Source: Prorocentrum cordatum
Taxonomy: Eukaryota > Sar > Dinophyceae > Prorocentrales > Prorocentraceae
Assembly: GCA_963575745.1 (NCBI GenBank)
Contig: CAUYUJ010012224.1
Location: forward strand, 1-64,000
Reading direction: 5' to 3'
Length of the DNA: 64,000 nt
Below are positions 49,801 through 58,649 of this stretch, in pieces; position 1 is the stretch's first letter, and every line of letters starts with the position of its first letter. Both the position numbers and the translations under genes were made by a program. The notes below the pieces were generated by a model that saw nothing but the letters and a program-made list of their open reading frames with translations, searched no databases and was not told the origin of the DNA.

Positions 49801-52800
49801 GGGCACCGCGGGCGCTGCGCTGGCTGCAGAATTCACGACATGATCGTGCCGTGGACTACGCAAGGCGTCAGTGCGAAGAACGTTGCGCGGACCACTGGGT
49901 GCTGGCTCCCGCGAGGCGGGTGTTGGCGAGCTGGTGGTGCTGGGGGGCGCGAGAAGCGGCGGGCCCCCAGCCTCAGCGGACGCCGCCGCGTCGCCCTGAT
50001 CGCCGGGGAATGGCGATTCCTGACGGCTGGTCGCAAGGTGCCCGTGCGGGCCCGCGCCCGCGGCAGGGCGGCGAGCCAGAACCAGGAGCGCGAACCTGCC
50101 CCACAAACACGTCGGGTACGCGGAAGCAGCATCGGCAGCCGCTATCACGTCGAATCGCTCGAACCGACCCTCGTCAATATCAGACAGCCAAGCAGGCTCG
50201 ACGCGCGAGGGGGGGCGGACGGGGCGATTGCGCGTGGGGTCGTCCGCTCGATGGACATCAGTCGGGACGTAAAGCCCGCCCATGTAGAGCCCGCCTCCCA
50301 GGATGTAGGGCAAGCAGGTGCTCAACACATGCGAAAGTCCAGGACTGCTGCTCCGACCGTGGGCCGCCGCGCCTAGTGCCACTTGGGAGTCCAAGAGAAC
50401 GGGGATCCGGGAGTCGGGGTTGCGGACGCAACAGTATTTGCACAGACTCTTGAACACTGTAGTCTCAAGGATATTGATATGGCGACGCATGCGGAACTCC
50501 CACTTATACGCCAACCGAAAGCGCAGAGCCTCCGACAGCTCACTGATCCAGCGCGGCGCGAGGGGGAGCTCAAGAGAAGGGAGCCCCGCCTCGCGGCGCA
50601 GCTGGGTCAGCTCGGGGCCCAGGAAGTGCCCGCGGCTCAGGACCATGAGCAAGTGACGGTCGGGAAGACGAGTATGCCAGCCGCCGTGCTCGGAGCGCCG
50701 CCACAATTCTTGTGACAGATGCGAACTGATGTCGCTGCGGACCACCCCGCCCCAGCCGAGGGAGGCATCCGTGCCGAACACTTCAGGGCAAGGCGTCGCC
50801 CTAAGGTCGGTCATCGCAACAAAAGCCAGGTAGGTACAGGCCTGCAATTCGTCGCGAACCGAGGGCGGGAGCTCATATTCGAGCCCGTCGTCGGGAAGGG
50901 TCGAGATGAAGGTGTAGATGTGAGTGAATATCGACAGGATGGGACGTCGATACAAAAACACCTGCATCCAACAACCCACGAGCGAGCTCAGCAACGCCCG
51001 AGTCGAGCGACCGAGGAATACCTGAATCAGGGTCAGGCGGCAGAGGGCCACAGTGCGGACCAGGGGAGCACACACTATGCCGATCCTGCCCTCCACCTCG
51101 GCGCCGACCACGACCTTGTGGGTTTCGCCCCTGGCCCTCTTGCCGGGGTGCTGAATGAGGCCCACCTGGGGGTAGCCGCGATCACACGCAGCAAAAACCT
51201 CCCTGTCGCGGCGTGTCGGGTCGTCGGGGCGCGGGGCGCTCCCGCGCCACGAGAGCTTCTGAAAGCCCGTGTGGTCGTCGATGTTTAACATCTCGACGTA
51301 GGGCCCCCGAGGGAACGGCAAGCGATGCACGGCCTGCTCGGAAGGCCGCAGCGCGCCGAAGCTGCGCAGCACGCCCTCGTGTGCGGAGTTGGCGATTTCC
51401 ACTGCCATGTTGTCGCCCATGGCCAGCGCGTTAAGGCAGGGAGAAACGTCCAGCCCCTCAAGGTCTTTCCGCCACGCGTTGAAGCCCTTAAACCGCGAGC
51501 TGGGGAGCTTAACGCGGAGGGCGTTGCGGCGTGCGCGAGCTGGCGGAACCTTGAACGTGTAGTAAAACTCGCGCAGGTCGTCGCACGAGACCACCAGCCA
51601 TTCTCCGGGCGCGAGACCCAGGCGGCACAGAAGGAAGCCCTGGCCGAGGCGCTGTGTGCTGGAGGAGACGCTGCTGCAACGACTGTTCACTACCGTCGGA
51701 TTCAGGATGAGACGGTCATGGTACTCATCCTTCGGGACCCTGAACGCACCACAAGCCTCGTCCCAGGCGAGGTCGGCGGAGGGAGTAAGGCACAGGGCGC
51801 CGCAGGAGTCCCACTTGCGCAGAAGCTCCCACAGCTGCTCGCGATCCATATGCACACGAGCACCCGAAAAGCCCGAAGGCCACTCGTCCTCAGGTAGCCG
51901 CATGACTTCAGGGTCATGAAAAGCGGAGCGAACCAAATCGTCGGACAAGTACGGAGTGGGATCAAACGTAGGAGAGTAATCCCACTTGATGCGGGACGCC
52001 TGGACCCGGAGGTCGAAAGGCTCAGCCTGGGTAGGATCCCAGCCTGCCGCAGCCGCCAGCGAGCTAGCCAAGGGCGTGGCGCTGACGGGAAGTTGCCGCA
52101 TGGGGGCGGGCACTTGGGAGGAGGAGGTGAACGAAGCCTCAAGAGCTGCGACATGGGTGGCCAGCCCATGGAGCGAGACTTCGGTAGAGTCGAACTTGGC
52201 AAAAGCCCGACCGAGGTCGCTCTTGCCACCGCGGGCAAGGCGAACTGCGATCCGACACAGACGCTCGAGGCGACTGCGGACACCCTCCTGGCAGGGTGTG
52301 ACCGTTGCCCGCACCCTGGCTTCGGCGGGAGCGAAGCTGGGATGGCCCAAGGTGAGCCAGTTGAGCGCAACGACAGCATGCTGCGACAACGTGCGGGCGG
52401 CGCGCCTCACACGCCAGCGCTCACGCGCGCGACCCGTCAGGTGCCCGGGTGGCGGCGGTAAAGGCGGCGAGGGAGGGCACGGCCATGGATCGCGGGGAGC
52501 CGACTCCAACAGGTACGAGTCGTCCCAATCCGACGCGCAGAGGGATGAGCGGGTAAAAGCGGCAAGGGAACATCGAGTCCCCATCCCGACCTGGGCAAGA
52601 GCAGCAGCCCAGTGGGTGACGTCGATGCAGGCGCCTGGGAACAGGCGCAGCAGTGCGGACAGATCTGCCACGAAGGGCGCAGACCTGCCAGTGCAAGTGC
52701 TGGCACGCGAAGTGCCAGGAGCGGCGGCACTCGAATCAGGAGCCCCAGAAGCGGGGGCCTCGGCACCTGAACCAGCACCTGTAGAGGCGGCACGGTGAAA

Positions 52801-54087
52801 ATTGCCAAAATGGCCACTCGGCCCTGAAGGGGAGCCAGGGGTAGAGCGAGAGTCGCGACAGCGGCACGAACTCCTCCCTGCGGGGCCGCAACAGCATCGC
52901 TGGAAGAGCGCGTGCCTACTCTCACGGCCTCGCTCAGCCCAGGCACGCCTGGCAGCAGCAGCGTCGTCGCTTACAGCGACTCGCCGCTGCGTGAACCCTC
53001 GGCCGGTGCACGCAGCTCGCGTGCGTCCACCCCTGTGGTGGGATGCGCCGCCGTGGAGGGCGGCTCCGCCGGCGGCCTGGGAGCCGGCGGAACGGGCGCG
53101 GCAAGGGCCTGCCGCCACCCGCACCAGGTCACGCGACACGGGGGGGGCTTGATCCCCGTGAGGAACCATGCGGTTCCGAGGTAGCCGCGGCCCCCCACCA
53201 GCTGGACGATGAACATGCACCGCTGCAGCGCCTCCCGCTGGCAGATGAAAGCCAGATCGAGAGCCCTCTGGGGCGCCTCGGCAGGCAGCCCCAGTGCGTC
53301 CCCTGCGACCCCCTCGGCGGAGCCGGCGACCGCAGCGGGGTCGGCCCGCCCAAGTGGCGGGGGGACGCGCGCGGGAGGGGCAGACGGGAGCGCCGGCGGA
53401 GGGGCGTTCGACCGAGCCTTCCCCCACGCTGAGACGAGCGCCGAAGCTGGGGTCCCAGCGCGCAGCTGGACGCGATGAGGTGGCGCAGGTGCCCTGGCCA
53501 ACGTGGCCGCGATCCCGAATGGCAGTAAACCCAGACGAACCGCCACGTCGGCGAAGGGCTGGAGCGCCTCTAGCCTCGCGGAGGGCGCCCCCAGAGCGAC
53601 GCGAGGCACACGGCCGTGACGGCGGCTCCAGCCCTGGTGGGGGCAGGAAGCCTGGAAGACACGGCGAAGTGGCCATAGGACAGCTTTGCGGCGGCGTGCC
53701 CAAATCGCGAGCTGCGGCGGGGGCTGAGGGATCGGTGCGACCCGTGCTCTGTGGCGCCGAAGCAGCGGCGCCCGGCAGGCAGGTACCAGCTACCCCGAAA
53801 CCATCTGCAGCAGCAGCAGAAACATGCCGCGTAGCGCCTGACAACAAGGGGGCCGACACTGGCAGGGACGCGGGGTCCGTCGACGCCGAGGTTGGATTCC
53901 CGAGCAGCCCGAGCGGGTGCAAGATGGCGTGGGCGCTCGCACTGGAGGCACTGACCGCAAGCGGCTCCCTTGGAGGCAGGGGTGAGGCCCCTAGGCAGGG
54001 AATCGCCGACTTCCGGAGGGCGTCCGCCAACGAAGGGGACGAGCCTGGCAGGGACGCGGGGGGGCCCCACGTACCCCGATCGACCAC
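46864..54087 (-). CDS. YR retrotransposon ORF2: RT - RNase H - tyrosine recombinase
   Basis: 2407 codons without a stop. Residues ~540-800: conserved-looking region before RT (THWAAALAQVG; VVALNWLTLG). RT: CDDLREFYYTFKVP (~832), LNALAMGDNMAVE (~895), then NIDDH (~932) where family members have YIDDH, so the first residue of the YxDD box is Asn. RNase H: FGTDASLGWGG (~1100), HINILETTVFKSL (~1205), LLDSQVALGA (~1230), ADDPTR (~1280). An Ala/Pro/Arg-rich linker of ~780 residues follows. The recombinase has the box I Arg (GFTMSLRPGEIL, ~2200) and GRW...EGYLQ with the presumed nucleophilic Tyr (~2345), but the HxxR box appears replaced (VGLQGTGATDF). The first ~430 residues may not all be coded in this frame (see findings). 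It overlaps ORF1 by 97 nt. Confidence 0.85.
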   Translation of the reverse strand: MVDRGTWGPPASLPGSSPSLADALRKSAIPCLGASPLPPREPLAVSASSASAHAILHPLGLLGNPTSASTDPASLPVSAPLLSGATRHVSAAAADGFGVAGTCLPGAAASAPQSTGRTDPSAPAAARDLGTPPQSCPMATSPCLPGFLPPPGLEPPSRPCASRRSGGALREARGAPALRRRGGSSGFTAIRDRGHVGQGTCATSSRPAARWDPSFGARLSVGEGSVERPSAGAPVCPSRARPPATWAGRPRCGRRLRRGGRRGRTGAACRGAPEGSRSGFHLPAGGAAAVHVHRPAGGGPRLPRNRMVPHGDQAPPVSRDLVRVAAGPCRARSAGSQAAGGAALHGGASHHRGGRTRAACTGRGFTQRRVAVSDDAAAARRAWAERGRESRHALFQRCCCGPAGRSSCRCRDSRSTPGSPSGPSGHFGNFHRAASTGAGSGAEAPASGAPDSSAAAPGTSRASTCTGRSAPFVADLSALLRLFPGACIDVTHWAAALAQVGMGTRCSLAAFTRSSLCASDWDDSYLLESAPRDPWPCPPSPPLPPPPGHLTGRARERWRVRRAARTLSQHAVVALNWLTLGHPSFAPAEARVRATVTPCQEGVRSRLERLCRIAVRLARGGKSDLGRAFAKFDSTEVSLHGLATHVAALEASFTSSSQVPAPMRQLPVSATPLASSLAAAAGWDPTQAEPFDLRVQASRIKWDYSPTFDPTPYLSDDLVRSAFHDPEVMRLPEDEWPSGFSGARVHMDREQLWELLRKWDSCGALCLTPSADLAWDEACGAFRVPKDEYHDRLILNPTVVNSRCSSVSSSTQRLGQGFLLCRLGLAPGEWLVVSCDDLREFYYTFKVPPARARRNALRVKLPSSRFKGFNAWRKDLEGLDVSPCLNALAMGDNMAVEIANSAHEGVLRSFGALRPSEQAVHRLPFPRGPYVEMLNIDDHTGFQKLSWRGSAPRPDDPTRRDREVFAACDRGYPQVGLIQHPGKRARGETHKVVVGAEVEGRIGIVCAPLVRTVALCRLTLIQVFLGRSTRALLSSLVGCWMQVFLYRRPILSIFTHIYTFISTLPDDGLEYELPPSVRDELQACTYLAFVAMTDLRATPCPEVFGTDASLGWGGVVRSDISSHLSQELWRRSEHGGWHTRLPDRHLLMVLSRGHFLGPELTQLRREAGLPSLELPLAPRWISELSEALRFRLAYKWEFRMRRHINILETTVFKSLCKYCCVRNPDSRIPVLLDSQVALGAAAHGRSSSPGLSHVLSTCLPYILGGGLYMGGLYVPTDVHRADDPTRNRPVRPPSRVEPAWLSDIDEGRFERFDVIAAADAASAYPTCLWGRFALLVLARRPAAGAGPHGHLATSRQESPFPGDQGDAAASAEAGGPPLLAPPSTTSSPTPASREPAPSGPRNVLRTDALRSPRHDHVVNSAASAAPAVPTASAPPWDVSSFPPPPAGMRPASDAAAAPQGGARAVGGEPGAGAPEARSRSQRPERSRGRARGPSSSAAEEGARAGGSHEGRAVAAASAPARLPPVGGSHSQSAGGAAAAFGSERQLRPADAAKLMAACALLGVQLSTPDSGVHRAWRRLATPHHPAKSRGCHASAARWQQFCDARSQLLGPFRELRVHGGSVAGAQPGKSPASTRGLVDSAPRPPQATEAVSAVSGATPASARTALSAACCGGGLGSPERAAAPSAAPGVLSARGARTSMGPPARAAGAPPAPRADDVPTPASVHRSQSSARARVHDASPPAAASYAAPPAAPRARAAPRSLELAAALSAAPMVGGPLVGNADSPDSREAAHDMVSEALAAAPHFSESLEPSARAAQGPPQVGAWATSAAMRTSQVAVPAAAVRRARAERRALARLRTAVDAVDAALTEVELERGAETGESAGELAERILTLLAELERRKAALCSARSRLANCVREAASAGPPAAAADLFAPAAVPAAPAEVDSAAEAEARIGTVPHSEADTAPQGGGRAAITWHRRVPHPARRRRRAAGAAPPSAPRSGAVLSSADAAHQGERQRPRLMALDGPGAELSPAAPTPSGSTAAADSGRGLSPAPPLARISFAQGSRFTPADESRRTRSLDAFELWLGEHTGIVPDTLYRSGILAGRFLATFGVWLHDAGLPQYILVHAVLGVQANHPHCRGLLTEAWDVAKLWKHSEPPARFFGHARSFPGLRPPLPRALLRAMVSLCLLWEWPEMAALVLAGFTMSLRPGEILHAKRCDLSLPCDRLEPEGDAFLSIAVPESCRSYPIQYARCSDRATVKIMDIVFRHVGPTDPLMTTTSGQSGFRTRWNHLLVGLGVPLAKMPAGFDITPVGLQGTGATDFNAATEHLPRVFWRGRWRQASTAEGYLQDAAASTVLAALPEASRSLVEYFASVSDYLVASFLNAGLAGWPIQLAAARRTLVTSQGL
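49699..49749 (-). repeat. 51-bp internal direct repeat, copy 1
   Basis: Plus strand contains CCCTCCCTGCGGGGCCG and CAGCATCGCTGG. Also at 52866 and 55155. Here ORF2 reads MRPASDAAAAPQGGAR. Confidence 0.8.
52866..52917 (-). repeat. 51-bp internal direct repeat, copy 2 (other frame)
   Basis: Same sequence as copy 1, but ORF2 reads it in a different frame (LFQRCCCGPAGRSS); the alternative minus frame reads SSSDAVAAPQGGVR. Confidence 0.78.
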
Positions 54088-56321
54088 GGCAGGTCGCGAG
54101 GGCTCGAGCTGGACGCATTGCTCGCCAGGGGCCCTGCGCTCGCAGCAGAGGCGCTCTGAGTGGTTTCCGCCGGCGCCGAAGATGGACCTGGCGGGGATGC
54201 GGGGGGATCCGCGCGAACCCCGAGCGACCGCGGCGGGTCGCGAAGGCCCCAGCGAGCCACTCCGCTCGCAGGAAGCCCCGCGTTTGCAGCAGCGACTCCT
54301 TTGAACGACAGCGGGGGCTCGCCTGCGGAGGCAGCGGGAACAGAGGCCGCGGTGGAGCCACTCGACGCGACCCCACTTCCTCCGCTACCGAACGCGGCTG
54401 CGGCGGGCAAAGGAGTCGCCTGGCGAGCAGTCGCTGCGACAGCCCCCAGAGAAACAGCGGCGACGGCGGCGGGCGCCGTCGCAACCGCCGCCTCGTGACG
54501 TGGAGGGGCTAACAGAGACAAGGTCGCATCGCCGAGTCGCCCGAGCGAGCGCAACCCTTCGCGGGCGCTTGACTGGGGAGGTGGCCCTCCGGCAGCTGGC
54601 GCGCCGACACCGCCCTCGAGGTTAGTGAAAGGCAGGAGCCCTGCACGCTCACCATACCACATGCGCCCACGGGCAGCGCCCGCCCGAAGTGAGGCGGGAC
54701 CAACCGCGCTACGGTGGAGCGGCGGCGGCGCATGAACATCCGCTTCTGGGACGGCAACTCCGGACGGTGGCCTCAGTTGCCTGGCCTGGGAGGGCGAATC
54801 CCCGGAGACACGATGCCAGTCCGCGCTCAGGGGTGTTCCGCTGGCCGCGCGGTCACCGTCGGCGACCGTGAAGCGCTCGGACAGAAGTGGCGACGCCGCA
54901 GTGCACGGCATACTCCCGCTGCTAAACAGCTGCACCCCATCCGAGGCAAGGGCCGCGCGGAGGGCGACCAAAGGCGGCACCCGTGAGCCTGCTTCGGAGC
55001 CGGAGAGGCCTGGCGGCGGATCCACACCCTGAGTGTCGGAGCCCGTGTGCAGGTCCCACAAGTGGAGGTCGGCGCGTAAGGCCGAGGTGGCCCTGGGGCC
55101 GCTCCGCGGCGGGGTGCCAGGCTGGTGGACTGCGGTGGCGGCTGGGGGGGCGGTACGAGCCCCTCCCTGCGGGGCCGTATCAGCATCGCTGGCAGGGCGC
55201 ATGCCAACCCCTTTCGAGCCACACCGCGGCGCCGCCCCCGAAAAGGAGGGACTACCCCCGTCAAGGCCGCAGTCGGACATGGCCGCCGAAGAACCCCGAG
55301 GAGGGACGACGGAGCACCCCGCCTCCACCAGGGCCAACGCACCGCTCCAGGGGCGACCCTGTGGCGGCGGAGGCGGCGTCCTCAGTAGAGGAAGCGCGGC
55401 CTCTGACGCCGTGGCCCCAGGTCGGACCTGATAGACGACCGTGGGGCTCCAAGCCGCAGCAGCGCCACGGCGCGGGCATGCCGCACTGAGCCTCTGGGAA
55501 CCAACCTCCAAGACGTCAAGGCCCGGAGGCGGCCCAATCTGCCTGACCGGAGGCCCAGGAGGCAGCGGGTCCAAGCCTGGAGGTGCGCGAATGTATCCGC
55601 CCCCGGCGGTCCGAGCAGCATCGTCGGCAGAAGTGGCCGCGGCGATGCCTCCAGCCGAAGGCCAGGGAACCGAGGCGGCGGCAGAGCCCGTGTGCCCCGC
55701 GAGTGACGCTCCCCCGCCCACGGTGGAGCAGGCGGGGCCCACAAAGTGGTCGCCATGCTTAGCGGCACAGGTGAGCCAGGTGGCGAAGTAGAGGCAAGGA
55801 GAAGGAGTTGGGGGGAGGTAAGAGAGATCCTCGTCCACCACTTCCCTTCCCAAGAGCGCAATTATCTTCGCAGGGCACCCCTCTGGTGCTTCGGCGTTGA
55901 ACACGCTGGCCTTGGGTTCGCTGGCAGCAGGAATGGCGGGCATGGCTTGCGCGGCGGCTGAAGCCCTTGGGCGGCGCGTCGGAGCGCCTTTGGCCACCGT
56001 GCCCTCCGTCGGGCGTCTCTGTCGCGGCGGCTGAAAGTCTTGCGTAGAAGCGGCGGCTGAGACCCCAGGCGCGGCGGCGCATTGAACGCCCGAGACGAGG
56101 GCTGGCGCTGCGCCACGACGCAAGGCGCGGCGCTGCGGCGTGTGAGGCCCCCCTCCTACTCCTCTCCTCAGATGGGCCTCCTGCTCCGCCGCCCCAAAGG
56201 CCAAGGGGGAGAAGGCGAAGGAGGAGGGAGAGGAGTTTTGCGCCGAAGTCGGCGTGGAGAGCGCCGAAGACCACCAGACTGGTGCAGGCTGGAGAGACCT
56301 GCCAACGGCAGGACGTGGCAT
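53991..56321 (-). CDS. YR retrotransposon ORF1 (Gag-like, Pro/Ala-rich)
   Basis: 776 residues from the first Met inside the element (56321); the frame is open upstream through A1 to 56762. Rich in Pro, Ala, Gly and Arg. Segments such as EGCPAKIIALLGREVVDEDL, CLYFATWLTCAAKHGDHFVG and PPGLDPLPPGPP appear, but no zinc knuckle or known Gag motif. Two diverged repeats near the C-terminus (DPPRSLGVRADPPA; DLPWSIGVRGAPP). Position before the RT frame makes a structural/nucleic-acid-binding role likely by analogy. It ends 97 nt inside ORF2; moving to ORF2 requires a -1 shift or a separate start. Confidence 0.65.
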   Translation of the reverse strand: MPRPAVGRSLQPAPVWWSSALSTPTSAQNSSPSSFAFSPLAFGAAEQEAHLRRGVGGGPHTPQRRALRRGAAPALVSGVQCAAAPGVSAAASTQDFQPPRQRRPTEGTVAKGAPTRRPRASAAAQAMPAIPAASEPKASVFNAEAPEGCPAKIIALLGREVVDEDLSYLPPTPSPCLYFATWLTCAAKHGDHFVGPACSTVGGGASLAGHTGSAAASVPWPSAGGIAAATSADDAARTAGGGYIRAPPGLDPLPPGPPVRQIGPPPGLDVLEVGSQRLSAACPRRGAAAAWSPTVVYQVRPGATASEAALPLLRTPPPPPQGRPWSGALALVEAGCSVVPPRGSSAAMSDCGLDGGSPSFSGAAPRCGSKGVGMRPASDADTAPQGGARTAPPAATAVHQPGTPPRSGPRATSALRADLHLWDLHTGSDTQGVDPPPGLSGSEAGSRVPPLVALRAALASDGVQLFSSGSMPCTAASPLLSERFTVADGDRAASGTPLSADWHRVSGDSPSQARQLRPPSGVAVPEADVHAPPPLHRSAVGPASLRAGAARGRMWYGERAGLLPFTNLEGGVGAPAAGGPPPQSSAREGLRSLGRLGDATLSLLAPPRHEAAVATAPAAVAAVSLGAVAATARQATPLPAAAAFGSGGSGVASSGSTAASVPAASAGEPPLSFKGVAAANAGLPASGVARWGLRDPPRSLGVRADPPASPPGPSSAPAETTQSASAASAGPLASNASSSSPRDLPWSIGVRGAPPRPCQARPLRWRTPSGSRRFPA
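55155..55205 (-). repeat. 51-bp internal direct repeat, copy 3
   Basis: In ORF1, read as MRPASDADTAPQGGAR, nearly the same peptide as copy 1 in ORF2. Confidence 0.8.
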
Positions 56322-56643
56322 GGGCCCTGTCCGCACCGCCCGCCGAAGAGCGAGCGGCGACGGTGCTAGCAAGGCCCGGTGGCCACGGCAGGCAGGGTGC
56401 CGAAAGGCGCGCCTGCCCGACCGACCACCGCTCAGAACGGACGGTCGGCCCCGACGCTCGCTCTCGTCGTACGGGCCACAGGCGCCGGCCCGACCGACTT
56501 GGGCCAGCGCGGGGTGGCGAACCCGGAGCCGACGATCGCCGCGTAGGTGTGAGGAAACCTGAACGGCGATGGCCCCGCGGGCCCCTGGCGCCCCGGCCGC
56601 GCGCGCGCGGGGAGGGGAGTGGGGGGCGAGCGGGGCAGCTATC

Positions 56644-56701
56644 GGGCCGAGAAGCTGCAGACGACTGCGTAGCGGGCGCGAATGGGGATAGAGAGGTGCA
56701 T
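56644..56701 (-). repeat. Split direct repeat A1 of the YR element (5' end)
   Basis: 58 bp matching A2. It is read through by ORF1's frame (PLYPHSRPLRSRLQLLGP). The sequence outside is CTC-rich microsatellite. Confidence 0.92.
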
Positions 56702-57440
56702 CACCACCCTCCTCCTCCTCCCCATCCTCTTCCTTCTCGGCTTCCCCTCTTCCTCCTACCACTCCTCTATTCTCTTCCTACTATGTATTCTCATCTCTCC
56801 CTCTCCCCCTCCTCGGCCTCTCCTCTTCCTCCTCCCTCCTCCCTCCTCACAATTTCTACCTTCCTCCTCCCTCCTCCTCATCCACGTCAAGCTCCTTCTC
56901 ATCCTCCTCCTTCAGCCTCTTCTCCTCCTCTTTTCCTGATGCTCCTCCCTTTCCTCCTCCTCCTCCTCCTCCTCCTGCTCCTCCTACTGCTCCTCCTCTT
57001 CCTCCTGCTCCTCCTCCTCCTCCTCCACCTGCTCCTCCTCCTCCTCCTCCTCTTCCTCCTCCTCCTCTTCCAAATCCTTTTCCTCCATCCTCCTAAGGGT
57101 GACTCCTGGACCTGCCCAGGGATGCACCATGACCGGACTTTCGAAGGGAATCTCGACGTGGCGGCCATGAAACGCCCTCCTGGCCCTCGAACCTCGAACC
57201 TCCTCCTCCTCCTCCTCCTCCTCCTCGTCCTCCCGATCCTCCTCCTCGTCCTCCTCCTCCTCCTCCTCGTCGTCCTCCTCCTCCTCCTCGTCCTCCTCCT
57301 CCTCCTCGTCCTCCTCCTCCTCGTCCTCCTCGTCCTCCTCGATCCTCCTCGAGCCTCGATCCTCGAACCTCCATCCTCGAACCACCATCATCGCACCTCC
57401 AACTCCTCCTCTTCCTCCTCCTCCTCCTTCTCCTGCTGGG
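56702..57440. repeat. CTC/TCC microsatellites with short unique inserts
   Basis: CTC-rich throughout, with a non-repetitive insert at about 57095-57200 and a GATCCTCCTCGAGCCTCGATC palindromic patch at about 57340. Confidence 0.85.
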
Positions 57441-57564
57441 CTCCGCCCTTCGCCGCGGCGCCGGCCGCGGCGGCGGGCCTGAGCCGCCGTAGGGCTGGGC
57501 TGGGCGCGGCGCCGCGGCGCCGTAGCCGCTGCGACGGGGGGGGGAGGGGGCGGCGGCGGCGATT

Positions 57565-57830
57565 TCCTCTCTCCCTCTCTCTGTCTTTCTCTCATCCTCG
57601 CTCTGTCCCTCTCTCTCTCTCTCTCTCCCTCTTTCTCTCTCCCTCTCACTCTCTCTCTCTCTCTCTCCCTCTCACTCTCTCTCTCTCTCTCTCTTTCTTG
57701 TTCTCTCTCTCTCTCTCTCTTTCTCTCTCCCCCCCTCTCTCTCTATATATTATATATGTGTATATATGTATCCATATGTTTCTTGTTTGTTCTCTCTCTC
57801 TCTCTCTGTAGACGGAGACAGCAGCGACGC
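57565..57830. repeat. (CT)n microsatellite with a TATATA patch
   Basis: CTCTCTCC units, interrupted by TATATATTATATATG at about 57744. Confidence 0.9.
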
Positions 57831-57920
57831 AACGTTGCCTGCTGCACAGCATCGGAGCCGGACCCACTCCGCCCCCCGTGCGCGCGGAGCGGGCCAGGTG
57901 CGGCGCCGGGCGCCGCCAGG

Positions 57921-58218
57921 GGGGGGGGGGGGGGCAACGCCGATCCAAGAGAGTCGTGTGGACAGGCGGATGTTCATCTCGGTGGCAACTAATGGGAGCC
58001 TACCATACCATCCTGTCGGCCCGGGGGGGGGGCAACGCCGATCCAAGAGAGTCGTGTGGACAGGCGGATGTTCATCTCGGTGGCAACTAATGGGAGCCTA
58101 CCATACCATCCCGTCGGCCCGGGGGGGGGCAACGCCGATCCAAGAAAGTCGTGTGGACAGGCGGATGTTCACCTCGGTGGTAACTAATGGGAGCCTACCA
58201 TACCATCCTGTCGGCCCC
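57921..58218 (+). repeat. 98-bp tandem repeat, three copies, each headed by a G-run
   Basis: CGATCCAAGA recurs at 57941, 58039 and 58136. Units are almost identical (GTCGTGTGGACAGGCGGATG, TAATGGGAGCCTACCATACC, TCCTGTCGGCCC), differing mainly in G-run length (about 15, 9 and 9). Confidence 0.9.
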
Positions 58219-58385
58219 TGCGAATCGACGCTAAATCGACGCTAAATCGGCGCTGACTCGGCGCAAATCGACGCTGGCTCGGCGCTAATCGACGCTAACT
58301 CGGCGATAATCGACGCTAGTCGACGCTGAATCGGCGCTACCTCATCGACTCCCAGACGCTAATCGGCGCCAGTCGACGCTAAGAA
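58219..58385 (+). repeat. ~11-12-bp repeat (AATCGACGCT type), array 1
   Basis: About 14 units of AATCG(A/G)CGCTA/G. A second array at 60600-60735 is preceded by the same CATCCTGTCGGCCC. Confidence 0.88.
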
Positions 58386-58490
58386 CGGCATTACGAGTGT
58401 ACCCAAGGCTCCCATGCTTTGCTACAATACCGAATGTCTATGCTTATGCAATCGTTGTTTCTTCGACTCTCTCGCTTTCCCTATCTTTAG

Positions 58491-58642
58491 GTCGGGCGTG
58501 TCCCCCTACCGGCGGATTTTGAGTGAAAAATTAGAAATACTAGAAAAATACCCCCAAATGGTCCAGAAATACTAGAGCAAACGTCCCCATACGATTTTCT
58601 GACTATTCCTGAACATTCCTCCTGTAGAGGGACGTGCCCGAC
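58491..58642. mobile_element. AT-rich TIR element family T2, copy 2
   Basis: GTCGGGCGTGTCCCCCTACC ... CCTGTAGAGGGACGTGCCCGAC; AT-rich interior (TAGAAATACTAG). Confidence 0.82.
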
Positions 58643-58649
58643 TAAACTC

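Larger units (their letters stand above)
46429..56701 (-). mobile_element. Complete YR retrotransposon (DIRS order, PAT/Ngaro-like)
   Basis: On the minus strand the order is A1 (56701-56644), ORF1, ORF2, B1 (46852-46691), A2 (46690-46633), 42 bp, B2 (46590-46429). A1/A2 are 58-bp and B1/B2 162-bp direct repeats, with B1 and A2 abutting. That is the split-direct-repeat plan of PAT/Ngaro-type elements, which replicate through a circular DNA and integrate with a tyrosine recombinase instead of an integrase. ORF2 encodes RT, RNase H and a C-terminal tyrosine recombinase. Flanks are CAT repeats on the left and ATCACCACC/CTC repeats on the right, without an obvious target-site duplication, as expected for YR integration. 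Confidence 0.88.

Noticed and set aside
48173-49843. 556-codon plus-strand frame opposite the YR element ORF2
   Set aside because: Antisense shadow of the Ala/Pro/Arg-rich linker; no domain.
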